DNA of 64,000 bases, taken from assembly GCA_009741485.1 (NCBI GenBank), contig CM019229.1, forward strand, positions 1,678,995 through 1,742,994, read 5' to 3'. A program made the position numbers and the translations under genes. The notes under the pieces were generated by a model that worked only from the letters and a program-made list of their open reading frames with translations, searched no databases and was not told the origin of the DNA. Origin of the DNA: Malurus cyaneus samueli (Eukaryota; Chordata; Aves; Passeriformes; Maluridae). Within the stretch, counting starts at the first letter, position 1. Each line of letters begins with the position of its first letter. Below, piece after piece: positions 1-27,905 of the stretch.

Positions 1-638
1 GGGAATGGGACTGGGCAGCACATCCAGGGCTCAGCCCACCTGAGCATCGGAGCAGAGCAGCACCCAGGACTTTGTCACCCGTCCTGGGAGCCAGGCAGGG
101 CATCCCTGCAGAAGATGAATGTAACCAAGGCAATTCCACAAATCTTGAGGGTTTTTTTAGGGGAAGGAAGATGCAGAAAATCCCCTGGGCTGAAATCTGA
201 ACCAAAAAATCACTATGAGACCCTCACAGGTCCTGAAATAACCCCCAGAGCTGGAAGGGCTGGCAGAACTGTTCTCGTGGGAAGTCCCCTGGGTGACCCC
301 ACAACTGCTCTGTGGTCCCTGTGTCCTGTCCCTGCTGGGCCTGACTGCTGTCCCCAGGCAGGGCACAGCCAGTGTGGGCACCCCAGCCCCTGCCTGGGGT
401 CACATCAGCACCCCCAGGCAAACCCCAGCAGCATCACTCAGCTTCTCCCCCCAGCCCAGACAAACTCCTCTCCCACCCCGGGCTCAGGAACCCCCCAATT
501 TCTGCTCAGTGCATCTCCACCCTCTGAGGGTGAGCAGGGCTGAGAGGAGCCAGAGCTCCTTCCACCCCAAAATGACAGCTCCATGTGCTGAACACTGAAC
601 CCAGCTCGTGGCCAGAGCAGCACCCTGAGCTCTGGGGC
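1..638. other. No gene recognised (left edge)
   Basis: Moderately GC-rich unique-looking DNA upstream of a pyrimidine microsatellite. Open frames on both strands are short, proline- and serine-rich and resemble no family I know. No exon with convincing splice sites was seen. Confidence 0.5.
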
Positions 639-790
639 TTCTTCCCTTCCCTTCCCTTCCCTTCCCTTCCCTTCCCTTCCCTTCCCTTCCCTCCTTCCCT
701 TCCCTTCCCTTCCCTTCCCTTCCTCCCTTCCCTTCCCTTCCTTCCCTTCCCCTTCCTTCCCTTCCTTCCCTTCCCTTCCCTTCTCTTCCC
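639..790. repeat. (TTCCC)n pyrimidine microsatellite
   Basis: About 150 bp of near-pure pyrimidine built from the pentamer CTTCC, with phase slips and a few TTCC and CCTT interruptions. The Gly/Arg/Glu/Lys reading frames on the opposite strand are produced by the repeat and are not genes. Confidence 0.95.
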
Positions 791-1067
791 ACAATCATCA
801 AAACCCTAAACAAGCAAAGATTCCAATCCCTCCCCCACCCCAATAAACCCATGAGAAGATTCCTAATTCCCTTCACATTCCTTTCCAATTAACAATTTCC
901 TTCATTACAGATTATTTTTCCCCCCTCGCAAATTCTGTAAAAAGCAAAACATCATCGTTACCACGTGAGTATTTTGTTTCCAATTCAACTTCATCAAACA
1001 TGATTATTTTTGCCTATCCTGTTGCAAAGGTTCCCCTGCCCATTTTGTTATTGTGACAGCTTAGTGG

Positions 1068-1440
1068 CTGAGGGAGCTGGGAAAGGGGCTCAGCCTGGAG
1101 CAAAGGGGGATCAGGGGGGACCTTGTGGCTCTGCACAACTCCCTGACAGGAGGGGACAGCCGGGGGGGTCGGGCTCTGCTCCAGGGAACAGGGACAGGAG
1201 GAGAGGGAATGGCCTCAGGATGGGCTGGGGAGGTTCAGATTGGATTTTAGGGCAATTTCCTTCAGTGAAGGGGTGGTCAGGCATTGGCACAGCTGCCCAG
1301 GTGGAGTCCCCATCCCTGGAGGGTTTAAAGACCCTGTGATGTGCCTTGGGGAAATGGGGCAGTGGTGGCCTTGGCAGTGCTGGGGGAATGGTTGGACTTG
1401 ATGATCTCATGGGGCTTCTCCAACCTTAAAACCTTTCCTT
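1068..1440 (+). mobile_element. CR1 LINE 3' fragment, plus orientation
   Basis: The order of sequence is typical of an avian CR1 3' region: GGGAAAGGGGCTCAGCCTGG, then the CTCTGCACAACTCCCTGACA block, a later CATCCCTGGAGG block and a GGTTGGACTTGATGATCTCA block near the end. A closely similar copy lies at about 61150-61630. Truncated at the 5' side, as is usual for CR1. Confidence 0.85.
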
Positions 1441-1806
1441 TTCCATGAGGGGAGCACCCAGGTTTGTACCCATCTGTGGGCAGTGAGGTGTCCCTGCATC
1501 CCACAGGTCAGTCAGCAGTGATGGACTGCTCCAAACATTTCCCTGTGTGTGATTTCCCTTCTCTACCACTGCAGCTCTAAGGCAAACTTCCCTTGCTGGG
1601 GCTGCTCCATCGCAGGGATCAATGTTTGATTCACGTTTGGGTTTAAGTCTCGTCTTCTTTAAATGCTTCCAGTGCTGGGATAACCTCACCTTCTTGTTAT
1701 TGTGTTATTCACAATATTACTGTTATGTGTATTCACATTTTTCAGGAGAGAATGCTTCCATTCTCACCTAAAGATTTGTAAATTTGTTGGGATGCTGGTC
1801 ACGAAC

Positions 1807-2110
1807 AGATCACGGAAATCATGGAACCACAGACGGTTTGGGTTGGGAGGGACCTTAAAGCTCCCCAATGCCACAGCAAACCCACTGCCAGCTGCTCAGC
1901 CCCAATCCAGCCTGGCCTTGGGCACTGCCAGGGATCCAGGGGCAGCATCAGAGCGGACACCACCAACCCCTGACCCTGCCCGTGTGCGGCACCACCCCAC
2001 GGGAGCAGCGCATCCCCGCTGCGGGCCCCGGCTCTGGACACGGCTGGGATGGTTGGGGTGCCCTGGGCAGGGCCGGGGGTTGGACTCCACGTCCCTGGGG
2101 GTCACTCCAG
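1807..2110 (-). mobile_element. CR1 LINE fragment(s), upstream of ZMYND19
   Basis: The TTTGGGTTGGGAGGGACCTT block followed by GCCTTGGGCACTGCCAGGGA is the reverse of the CR1 3' end. The body is cut off after about 200 bp. At 2045-2105 a short stretch in the opposite sense (GGTTGGACTCCACGTCCCTG) suggests a second CR1 scrap or an internal rearrangement. Confidence 0.7.
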
Positions 2111-2257
2111 CTCTGGACACGCTGACCCCTGCCCGGTTCGGCTCCCCGCGCACGCTGGCGTGTGCCCCGGCCGGCCCGGCCCCACCCGGACCCGCCCCGG
2201 AGCGCCCGAGCGGCGACGAATCCACGCGGCGGATGCAGGGGCGGGGCGCGCCGCCGC

Positions 2258-2263
2258 CACGTG
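2258..2263. promoter_or_regulatory. E-box CACGTG
   Basis: A palindromic CACGTG within the CpG island, about 420 bp upstream of the ZMYND19 start codon. It is the USF/MYC-MAX/TFE type core. Function is inferred from position only. Confidence 0.4.
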
Positions 2264-2391
2264 CCGCCAGCAGCGAGCGAGCCCCGCGGTTGTCCGCTCC
2301 CCTGTCCGCGCTCCGGCGTGTCCCCGGTCCCTTCAGCGGGCGCGTCCCTTTAGCGCCCCCCCCCCCCGCCGGCACCACGCTTCCCCGAGCG

Positions 2392-2399
2392 TGACGTCA
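2392..2399. promoter_or_regulatory. Palindromic CRE (TGACGTCA)
   Basis: A perfect 8-bp cAMP response element, TGACGTCA, inside the CpG island about 280 bp upstream of the ZMYND19 ATG. A one-mismatch relative, TGACGCCA, lies at 2509-2516. CREB/ATF binding is inferred from the motif. Confidence 0.55.
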
Positions 2400-2447
2400 C
2401 CGCCCGCGCCTCCCCTCCCGCTCCGAGCCCGCGCGCGGGCCCCGTCC

Positions 2448-2455
2448 CACGTGAC
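2448..2455. promoter_or_regulatory. E-box CACGTGAC
   Basis: CACGTGAC, the extended E-box bound by USF and MiT/TFE-type factors, about 230 bp upstream of the ZMYND19 ATG. Binding is inferred. Confidence 0.45.
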
Positions 2456-2479
2456 CCGAGCCGCGGCGCGCGAGCGCCC

Positions 2480-2578
2480 ATTGGCCGCGGCGGCGGCGTT
2501 CGCGGGAGTGACGCCACGCGGCGCGGGTCGCCATTGGTCCGCCGGGGCGAGGGTGGGCGGTGGCTCGGCCGCCATTGG
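2480..2578 (+). promoter_or_regulatory. Three inverted CCAAT boxes, ZMYND19 promoter
   Basis: ATTGG occurs at 2480, 2533 and 2574, each within a GCCATTGG or CCCATTGG context, 100-200 bp upstream of the ZMYND19 ATG. There is no TATA box and CpG is dense, as expected of a housekeeping CpG-island promoter bound by NF-Y. Confidence 0.6.
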
Positions 2579-2678
2579 CCGAGGCGGGGGGCGGTGGCGC
2601 GGCCGCCCGCCCCGGGTGTGCGCGAGGCGGCGGGCGCGTGGCAGCGCGCGGGGAGCGGCGGCCCCGCCCGGCCCCGCC

Positions 2679-11992
<9,314 letters not shown>

Positions 11993-13500
11993 CCGAGTGG
12001 CAGAGGCCTCTTAGCAGCAGGATTCCTTCCCAAAGGCATTGGACTCTTGCTTTTGCACAGTATGACAGACTGCTTATCGAAGCCAGAGGCACTGAAGAAA
12101 AACCCTGTGATGCTTGAGCAGAATGGCTGACTGGACTAAGCCAGCTCTGACTGGTGCTGTGGAAAGGGATCGGGTCTGCCCTTCCAGTATTATATTCTCA
12201 AGCAAAAAGACTACTGTGGAGGCTCCAGGCAGGAAGCTTCTCATTATTTATATGTTAATACGTTTGTAAACTCATGTACAGTTTTTGTTAGGTATTCGTT
12301 TGAAGCTCTCATTAACTGTATGTTCAGATGAGAATAGTTGTTGCCTAAAATTTAAAAAAAAAAAAAAAAAGAAAAAGAAAAAGTCATGTAGCAAAAGCTT
12401 TTCCTCCCATGTGGCAGAAGTGTCTGTGGCAGTGCCAAGGCCGGCAGGGCAGGCTCCGGCATCAGCACTTACTCTGGAGAACTCTGCATGGAAGCTCGAT
12501 TTAAAAAAAAAATACAAAAAAAGAGCAAACAAAGTAAAGGTTGGAATGAATCCACGTCTGCTCTCTGGCTTTTTCCCCTTCCCTTCCAGCTGCCTTCAGA
12601 GCACAGTCAGCCCTGGATGTGGAGTCCCTGCAGGCAGGAGCAGTGCCCCAGGAGCTGCACAGGGTGTAGGACCCCCGGTCCAGCACTGCAGTGGGCTGCT
12701 CCAAGGGTGCTGGACATGGGCCTTGGAGCAGCCAGCATTTTTGGGAAGCTGGATCAGCTTTCTGTTCCAAGCCTTTGACAGAAGGCAGTGGTAGGGAGCT
12801 CAGGTGGCAGCTGTGTGTGGATGTGGTTGCTCTTGTGGCTTCCCCGTAGCAAGCAAACACTCCAGTCATGTGCAGTGTTAAATGTCTAATATGGGTAATG
12901 AGAATTATTTATTCATTTTTTAAGAGTTGTCATCAATCCAAGAATCATTTTTTTTTTTTTAATGTAGTGAGAAAAGTAGTATGGGAGGAGGATTTCCCTT
13001 GCAGAGCACATGCCTGTTTTTCTTTCCATGAATAACCTTTCTTTTCACTTTTGCCTTAGAAGTGTAAGGAACATCATTGAGTTCCTGAAGAACTAAATGG
13101 ATATTATTGCCCGGTTAGTCTTGCTTCACAGTAGAAAAATGTGAGCTGCTGGAGTGCTTAATGCAGAGCCTTCTTGGAGTGCTTAGTGGACATTTTTTTT
13201 GTAAAAGCCATTCAGAATTGATTTTTCAATCAGGATTCACTTTGCCACTTCATGTTGCAATGTTGGTCTGGCTTGTATTCAATTTGTTAGAAAATTGATC
13301 TGCTGTGGACTCCAATATATTCTGTTTCTAATATCTGCACGGGAAGTTCTGAATTATTAATATTTGGGTGGGTTTTCATCCTTGCTTTAAGCATCTTGGG
13401 AAATAGCAAAGAACTTGTGAAACTCCCTGCTGGAAGTTCACTTGAAGGCACTTGGTCGAGTTGCCACTATTAAAACATGGTTGTACTGTAATTGTTCTGT
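11993..13500 (+). other. ZMYND19: Probable ZMYND19 3' UTR
   Basis: Follows the stop codon. AT-rich stretches include A-runs at 12354-12371 and 12500-12510. An ATTAAA at 13469-13474 is followed by a GT-rich stretch and could be the polyadenylation signal. The 3' end is a guess. Confidence 0.35.
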
Positions 13501-16160
13501 TCAGGCAGCCCAAAATGCCCTTCAGTATGAAAAAGCCAAGCAGGACTTAATCAATCTTCTTCTAATGGTAATCTTTTTTTTTTTTTTTTTTTTAAGAAAT
13601 ATTTAATTCTTTCCTTTAAACGAACTGCACAGTTTTTGATGAATATAAAATGGGACATAAGGATTTTTTCATTATTATTTGAGGTAATCCACTGAAAAGG
13701 ATGGAAGTATTGACTTTTTTCCCTTGCCTATTTTTAAGGCTCCCAATTTTCCATTTTATCACCAGGAATCATGTTTATCAAAATGAAGAGCAGTGTTAGA
13801 GCCCTTCCAACACCTGAGCAGCACCGAGCAGGGAGTGCTGATGTTTGTAATGTTGCTGCACTGAAGACAAGGACAGGCTGCAGACCAGGGCCTGGTGGGA
13901 CAATGGGGAAATTCCTCTGAGGGAATGAGGGACTCAGGGAAGGGTGGGACTAAGCCAGGATGAAATCCCAATTGCATGGAATGTGGGAGGGAAGGGGCTG
14001 GGAGAATGGGGTGCAGCAGGTGGGGAGGGGAGATGCCTACAGGGTTAAAGGGCTGTGAGAGCAACCCCGTGGAGAGAAAATGCCCAGACATCCTGCAAAG
14101 GCTCAGGAAAATCACCCCAGTTCTGACCTGGGTGTGTGACCTCTGATTCCAGACTGTCCTTGTACCAGAGGAGAGGAGTGGCTACAGGAATTGCGACTGA
14201 GAAAGGTCCTGGGGACTGCAGCAAACACATCCCTGCCTGCACAGCAGCTCCCTGGCTGGTGTGGAAGGTTGTGTGATCAGCGATTCTGGGAGATCATTGT
14301 ATGTGCAGAGATCTTCCCTCTCAGCAAGGAAGGTCAGAGAGGAACTTGGAGGTGGCAGCTCCACAAGTCATCGCAGAGGATGGAGCTCCCTCCTTCCCAG
14401 AGCCCAGGCTGGCAGGGATAGCTCTGTATGGACAACAGAAACCTGGGGTTGGAGTCATTTATCTGGGCCCAGACCAGTTCTGATAAAAGAACCAACTTTG
14501 TAGGGCTTCCCCCTGATGGAGATGCTCTTCATCAAAGATGTTCCTTGTAGGGAAATGTGGTAAATCCAGCTCAGGTCAGGAGGCTGCAGCATTCCTGATG
14601 CTAACAGGGCTGCACCCCCCCTGTGAACACACCATGAAATGTTGATACAGGTACCCCCAGCTGCTCCCTCCTCCCCGAGCAGGGAGATATCACCAATCCC
14701 AAACATGCAGAAGGCACAACTGGAAATCCTGGCCGGGTTAAGGAACACAAAATATGGAATACAGTGGATTGCAGGGCTTGGTGTTTTGATACTTGCACCT
14801 GGAATACATCATGGGGTTATAGTCTTAGGTTTTCCTCTGTGAGTTAATTTGAGATGAAACTGGTGAAGGTAGAAGGAGCAGCTGAAAGACTTAAATACCT
14901 TTGTGGAGCATGGAGACGGTGCAAAACACCACATGGGCCAGGAGCAGTTTTACCACCCAGCTAAACAGCACTGAAGGCAAAAGGAGGCTGATATGACTAC
15001 ACAGCAGAGTGGGGGATACTCAGAATAAGAAATCCTTTATCAACTGAACTTGTGTACAAATGTAAAAAATAGAAAGATAATATGGCTGGTGAAATGTTGA
15101 AAAAGAGAAAGAAAAAAAAATCCAAAACACACCACCAAAATAACGCAAAGAAAAATGGAATAAGAAGAATGTTCGAGTCATAAAACTTGCACGAGCAGTT
15201 TTGAAAAAATCAGAAGCAGGGTAACTGCTGGAGTCAGCAGAGAGTGATGCACAGTGAAGGGAAGGGCTGACCTGAAGATGAAAGTATCAGCAGAAGAAAA
15301 TCCAGTGAATAGTTTGCATATGTGTTCCCTGGGAAAGAGCTCACACAGGAACACTTCCATATGGAGAGCTCCATGGAGAATCTGTTCGGAACAGAAGCGC
15401 TTTTAGGAGAGATTAAAGTTCAGCTGAAATGAGCAGCAAGTAGCCAGGAGCAGACGGTGCCACCTACGGCTCTGAGGGAGCTCAGGGATGAATAAACCGA
15501 GCTCCCAGCTGGGGTGGTGACCTCTCCCTGGGTACAATGTCACAGCAAATGGCACAGCAGCTTCTGGAAGGAATTTCAAACTACAGCCACCTGCACTTTG
15601 TAAATTCATAGATGCTGTGATGCAGCGCCAGTGGCTGAATACTGGGGAGGAGTCAGTGTGGGTTTTGTACACGGAAATTGTGCTTCAAAACTCTACTGGA
15701 ATTGGCTCAATTCCAGGTATCATCAAACAGGGAAAAGGGGATTTGGTTGGTACGATCTGAACTCCCAAAATGTATTTGACAGTGACTTTGCTCAAGGCAC
15801 TTAAGGAAAAAAAGCTGCTGATGAAAAAGGGGGAATGTTGTCACATGGACAAACAACTCTTTAAAAAGAGACCAAAGTAAGAGTAGAAGTGAGGGTTTTT
15901 TTTTTTTTTTTTTTTTTTTTTTCTGGTGGTGGGAAGTAAACAGTTGGATGTCCAATATATTAAAAAATAGTTTAGAAAAGATAATGATTAATGAAGCTGA
16001 CAACGTCCACCGATGAGGTTATTCAATGTTCTAATAATGTAATAAGGACTGAATGAACTGCAGAAAGATGAGAGTGGGAGATGAAATTCAGTGTCAATAA
16101 ATGTAGGGTTGGCTATGGGAAAACGGCAAACGGCGAGGCCTTGGCTGTTGTCAGTCAGCA
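13501..16160. other. Intergenic spacer ZMYND19-DPH7
   Basis: Contains poly-T runs near 13570-13593 and 15897-15922. I recognise no gene, RNA or repeat family here. The poly-T run at 15897 may be the A-tail of a reverse-oriented retroposed sequence, but no parent was identified. Confidence 0.5.
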
Positions 16161-16179
16161 GTGAGAGCTCTGGGTTGTG

Positions 16180-16731
16180 AAACGCAGCCCCGCAGGATTT
16201 CCGCCCGGACGAGCGGCGATCCAGGCTCCAGGGAAGGACGGCACGGCGGCGGGGATGGCTGCGGGATGATCCCGAGAGCGCAGGACTCGCCGTCTGTCGG
16301 GAAAGGACTGAGGGGAAAGGGAAAGGCTCAGGGCAGGAGGCAGGATCGCTCCGCGGTGCGGAACAGCTCCTGGCAGGGACAGCGGCGTCAGCCCGTGTGT
16401 CCTGGGCAAGTGCCGGGGTGGGGAAAGGCTCCAAGCGAGGCACAGACATGATGCCGAGGGAAGGCTGATCCCGGCTTTCTCTAGAGCAGCTGCCGGGCTC
16501 AGGACGGGGGTGCCTCACCGGAACCCTTGGCTGGGGGGGAGCGCTGGGAGGGAGCTCGGACAAACGAGCGGAACCCCCCACCCGAGGTTACAGCCCGGCC
16601 AGGGGAAGGGGCGGCTCAGCCGGGGCAGCCCCGCCCCGGGCCCGCCCTGACCGGGAAGCAGACGGGCGGCAGCCCCGCCTTCCCGGAGCCTCCCGGGAGC
16701 CGCCCCGGCGGCGCAGCAGCGCCCGCCCGCG
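16180..16731 (+). promoter_or_regulatory. DPH7: CpG-rich DPH7 promoter region
   Basis: GC and CpG content rise sharply from about 16180 and stay high into the first intron of DPH7. There is no TATA or obvious CCAAT box close to the start. Assigned as a CpG-island promoter from composition and position. Confidence 0.45.
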
Positions 16732-24286
<7,555 letters not shown>

Positions 24287-25620
24287 CCAGTCCCAAGGGA
24301 ACGGGGAGGAAAACTCCTGAACGGAGAGTGACAGCTGAACTTAACACCCTGTCTAACTTCTGCTGGCCTTTCCCAGTCTTACTGCTGAGCTTGGGAGTCC
24401 TTCAGAGCCAACACTGATGGAATTCCTGGTGTTTTATTTTCAGCACGGAGGGAGGCCTTTGCATAGAGAGAGGCCTGTGGTCAAGCCCAGACAGGTTTAT
24501 TTAGTTTTTCCCTTATGTTCTAGTTCCAAGTGGGACTGCCCTCCTGTCACAGGCTGCTGCTTCGTACCTCAGATTTGAATCCTTTCAAGGCTCGTTTGCA
24601 TTTCACCATGGATCTGTTAAGCCTGCTCTCCTCCTTTCCTCACAAACCAGACTTGGCTGTGCTGCTCTGCTGCTGTGCAGACCCAGTAAGCGATCAGAAG
24701 GTTCCCTGAATGTCTCAGAAAAGCCCCTGAGCTGAGGCTTGGCTGTGTGATGTGTGTGTGTCCGTGGAGAAGAGCTCAGACAGGCCAGATGCAGTGCCAT
24801 GTGCTCACAGTGCTGTTTGACAAAGTCAGGTTCAGAAGGAAGTGCTGTGGGCAGAGGAGCCTTTCTTGAGAATCCTGGTGCATCGCCATCGTTTTCCATC
24901 AGCCTCATCACCTGATTGCAGACTCCTCCATCATTCCCAGCCGAGCACACCCTGGTTTAGATACACCCTGTAGTGACCCCAGCATGTTTTAGTGCCATTC
25001 AACCACCCCCATGGCCTCTCAGTATCCAGCTCATGTTTTCTGCTCTCTACAGAGCCACATTTAGGTCCAAAGTCAAGCTCAGTTTTTAAAAGGTAAACAG
25101 CTTTAAGATCAAAACCTCCAAAAAGATAAGTGGTGTTTCCTGACATCTTTTTAAGTTCAAAGTAAATACAGAAACCAAAATCTTAACAGCATTGCCCTAA
25201 CTACCTCCAGGAATGGCTGCAGGATTTCTCATGGTTGCTCCATTAGCTCTTTTTTCACTGTGAAATATCAGCAAAACACCCTTTCTGGAACATCTTCTCT
25301 ATTCCTAGAAACAAAAAACCAGCTTAAACTAGGTAGATAACTTTTAGCTTGCATGGTTTGTCTTTGAGGGTCCTAAAGAATGAGTTTTCTGGAGGGAAAG
25401 AAACACCAGCAACAGGTCTCTGTGTAACAGTGCTGCAACTAAACGAGGTCCAGCAAACGAGAACTTTGCTGCTTTGAAAAACCCCTTCTCAAGGGTGAAT
25501 GTGTATTTTAGAAAATATTCTTGAGCATTGTTACATGAAGATTCATATCAGTAATGAAAACAAGAGCTTTTGTTAAAGAAAAAACATGCTATTTTTGGAT
25601 GTTTCTAAAATAAAACCAAT
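24287..25620 (+). other. DPH7: Probable DPH7 3' UTR
   Basis: Non-coding sequence after the stop. An AATAAA at 25609-25614 is the best candidate polyadenylation signal. The 3' boundary is inferred from that motif only. Confidence 0.35.
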
Positions 25621-26655
25621 ATAAGTGATTTATCTTTTTTTGGTTGTTTGGAGTTTTGAAAATCAAAGGACTTGGCAGGTAGTCCTCATGAGGACCCTCT
25701 GAACTGGGAAGGCTCAGGCTCCAAGGGGTTAATATTTTAGAGTCAGAGTGGACAATCCAGTTCCCTGGGAAAACCGAGGGTGTGTCTCTGTAACTGCCGA
25801 TGACTCTGTTTTAAAGGTTGTAATGCTTTTTATTGCCCCGTGAGATCGAGAGGGAACAGCCCGAGGGCAGCGAAGCTACAGCTGCATCGGTGTCGCTGAC
25901 TGGGACCAACATGGCTTAGGATTTGGGCCATTTTGGCTTTGCTCAGAGAAGGGGAGACACAGTTATTATCTGCCTTACATGGGGTGTAAGAACTGTAAAA
26001 ATTCCAAGCTGGAATTGGCATCAGAGGGCACGGGAGCTCCTGCTCTCCAGCCCTGCAATCCCCATCCTCTGCCCTCCTCCAGCCACATGCAGTGTCCTGA
26101 CTGGGCAGAAAGTCACACAAGGGAAGGGCTGAGGGGACACCTCTGCCAGCAGCAGCAGCATCCAGAGCTGAAGGCAGAAACACCCACTTGTAACTCGTTC
26201 TGATCAGCTTCACAGAAGTGACAAATGCAGAGTTCAGTATGAAAAGCTGTGCCTTATCTCCCTCCAAGCAGGCTGATCCCTGCTCACAACTTGTCCTGTG
26301 ATTTGGGGCTGCAGCATCCCCACTCCATCACAGCCCCAAAAATGTGCAGCTTCTAACCACCACCGTAAGGACTCACCTATCAGCCCTTATTAGAGACGGA
26401 GTGCCCACAGACCATACACTAAACATGCTTCCTTTCTCCCAAAATGAACGTTTTCAGCCTCGATTTAATTATTAAAGTTTAATCCTTAATACTTGGCAGC
26501 AGCTTTGTATTTAGAAACCTCACGGACCTCTCACCCTTAGAACCCCCAGAGAGGGCTGTGTTCTCCAGGCACAACTGTTTCACAGATGAATTACCCAGGA
26601 TGGGAAATCAAACCGCGGATTTCCCCCGTGATTTAAATCAGATATTACATAAGGA
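25621..26655. other. DPH7-MRPL41 spacer
   Basis: Lies between two convergent genes. No gene or repeat recognised. Confidence 0.5.
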
Positions 26656-26672
26656 CAAGTAGAAGGATGTGC

Positions 26673-26678
26673 TTTAAT
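26673..26678 (-). terminator. MRPL41: Candidate MRPL41 poly(A) signal (ATTAAA)
   Basis: On the minus strand this reads ATTAAA, about 70 nt past the MRPL41 stop codon, giving a very short 3' UTR typical of mitoribosome protein genes. Confidence 0.5.
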
Positions 26679-26748
26679 GTTCAGTGACAGAAGCTGTCCC
26701 GTGCTGGCCGGTGGTGGCAAACCCGCGATGCTCTTCCCTGCCCACTCC

Positions 26749-27156
26749 CTACCGCACGTAGTTCTTGGGGAAGAGCTGGAAGAGTTTGCCCTCCTGCGTG
26801 GGCTCGAAGCCGTACTTCTGCAGGTTGTTGGGGTCGAAGGTGCCGTCCTTCACGTCCTTCTCGATGCGCGGAGCCACCAGCTCGTCGAAGAGCTGCTTGG
26901 CCGTCATGGGCGGCTCGGAGCCCTCGGGGGCGCGGTACGACACGTAGGGCCGCAGCTTGAAGCCCGTCAGGTTGGGCACGACGAACTCGGGCACCATCTC
27001 CTTGACGAGGATGAATTTCCTGTTGCGGGTGAGCACGCCCAGCTTCTTGGCGCCGCGGCCCTTGTTGTAGCTCCGTGGGCCGCGCTTGCTGGTGAACGGC
27101 GACATGCGGTCGGCGCCGCGCACCAGTCCGCGGGCCAGCTGGGTCAGCAGCCCCAT
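26749..27156 (-). CDS. MRPL41: MRPL41, mitochondrial large ribosomal subunit protein mL41
   Basis: A single coding exon of 135 residues plus stop; the human protein is 137. It starts [20 protein letters not shown], a basic amphipathic N-terminus suited to mitochondrial import, followed by a [14 protein letters not shown] basic segment and the family core ending [11 protein letters not shown]. It is a structural protein of the mitoribosome large subunit; in mammals it has also been reported to bind BCL2. The start is set by ATG at 27154-27156. The frame stays open about 40 codons further upstream, but without another ATG, so that part is 5' UTR. CpG-rich, divergent from PNPLA7, convergent with DPH7. 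Confidence 0.97.
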   Translation of the reverse strand: MGLLTQLARGLVRGADRMSPFTSKRGPRSYNKGRGAKKLGVLTRNRKFILVKEMVPEFVVPNLTGFKLRPYVSYRAPEGSEPPMTAKQLFDELVAPRIEKDVKDGTFDPNNLQKYGFEPTQEGKLFQLFPKNYVR

Positions 27157-27160
27157 GCCC

Positions 27161-27217
27161 GGCACCGGGGGCTCAGCGGGGCCGCAGCTGGGTCCTGCGG
27201 GCACCGGGGGCTCAGCG
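27161..27217. repeat. 39-bp duplication in MRPL41 leader
   Basis: GGCACCGGGGGCTCAGCG occurs at 27161 and again at 27200, a 39-bp period just upstream of the MRPL41 start codon. Short GC-rich tandem duplication. Confidence 0.75.
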
Positions 27218-27497
27218 AGCTGCACCTTTGAGGATACCGAGAAATCAGCAAAACCGGAGCGGAGCACGGAGGGCACCCGGGGGGGAACTCAGCGGAAGCA
27301 GACCCGGCCCGTGCGGGCACTCAAAGCTCCCAGGAACGGGCTGGGGCCGAACGCCCCTCACGATCCTGAACAGCCCCGCCGTCCTCCCGCTTCCACACAC
27401 CCCAACACCGCCCGCTCCCATTGGCCGGGCCGCGCCAGCCAATCCGCAGCGCCGATGCTGCCCCCGCGCGCACGCGCGCCGTCGGGAGCCAGGGGGC

Positions 27498-27742
27498 TTT
27501 TCCCGCCAATCAGGAGCGAGCGGCGCGCGGCGTGGGCGGGGCCTGGCACGACCGGAGTTTTCCCGCCAATCAGCAGCGAGGGCCCGCGGCGTGGGCGTGG
27601 CCTGGTGCTACCGGAGTTTTCCCGCCAATCAGCAGCGAGCGGCCCGCGGGCGTGGGAGGGGGGGGGGGGGGGGTGGCCTGGGTACCGGAGCTTTCCCGCC
27701 AATCAGCAGCGAGCGGCCCGCGGCGTGGGCGGGGCCTGGCTC
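27498..27742 (+). promoter_or_regulatory. Four-copy tandem E2F + CCAAT + GC-box cassette
   Basis: Four units begin at 27498, 27558, 27617 and 27691. Each reads TTTTCCCGCCAATCA (first T is C in unit 4), then AGCGAG, a GGCCCGCGGCGTGGG stretch and GGGGCCTGG or a variant. TTTCCCGCC fits the E2F consensus, CCAATCA is an NF-Y box and GGGCGGGGC (units 1 and 4) is a Sp1 site. Spacing is 60, 59 and 74 bp; the last is enlarged by a 16-G run. The repetition is seen directly; factor binding is inferred. Confidence 0.8.
27658..27673 (+). repeat. G16 homopolymer in promoter array
   Basis: A run of 16 G inside the third promoter unit, where the other units have GGGCGGGG. It may form a G-quadruplex and is error-prone to sequence. 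Confidence 0.8.
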
Positions 27743-27814
27743 TGCCGCGCCCCTGGCGGAGCGGGGGGGTCTGCGCTCAGCGCCCTTCGCCCCTGCCCGG
27801 GGACCCGCGAGCGC

Positions 27815-27885
27815 CCGGGCGGGACAGGGACCGGCACCGGGACAAAGGCCGGCACCGGGACCAGGACCAGGACCGGGACCGGCAC
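27815..27885 (+). repeat. (GGGACC/GGCACC)n hexamer repeat in PNPLA7 leader
   Basis: Degenerate hexamer units GGGACC, GGCACC and CAGGAC run directly up to the PNPLA7 ATG at 27887. GC-rich leader; may form stable RNA structure. Confidence 0.75.
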
Positions 27886-27886
27886 G

Positions 27887-27905
27887 ATGGCGGCAACAGG
27901 AGCAG
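27887..27905 (+). CDS. PNPLA7: PNPLA7 exon 1 (coding part)
   Basis: ATG in CACGATGGCG, then MAATGA, with donor GTGAGA in phase 1. 19 nt coding. Confidence 0.8.

Larger units (their letters stand above)
27157..27886. promoter_or_regulatory. MRPL41-PNPLA7 divergent promoter region
   Basis: 730 bp between two divergent start codons, strongly CpG-rich and without TATA. Contains the E2F/CCAAT/GC-box array (27498-27742), two more CCAAT elements at 27420-27424 (ATTGG) and 27439-27443, and a GGGACC-type repeat in the PNPLA7 leader. Likely one CpG island that drives both genes. Confidence 0.7.

Noticed and set aside
438..888. Gly/Arg/Glu/Lys-rich minus-strand open frames
   Set aside because: Translation of the TTCCC microsatellite.
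26677..27231. 184-codon plus-strand open frame
   Set aside because: It is the antisense shadow of MRPL41 on the opposite strand, caused by high GC content.
26749..27276. N-terminal extension of MRPL41 by about 40 residues
   Set aside because: The upstream frame is open but its first codon is GTG, not ATG, and the ATG at 27156 matches the family start.
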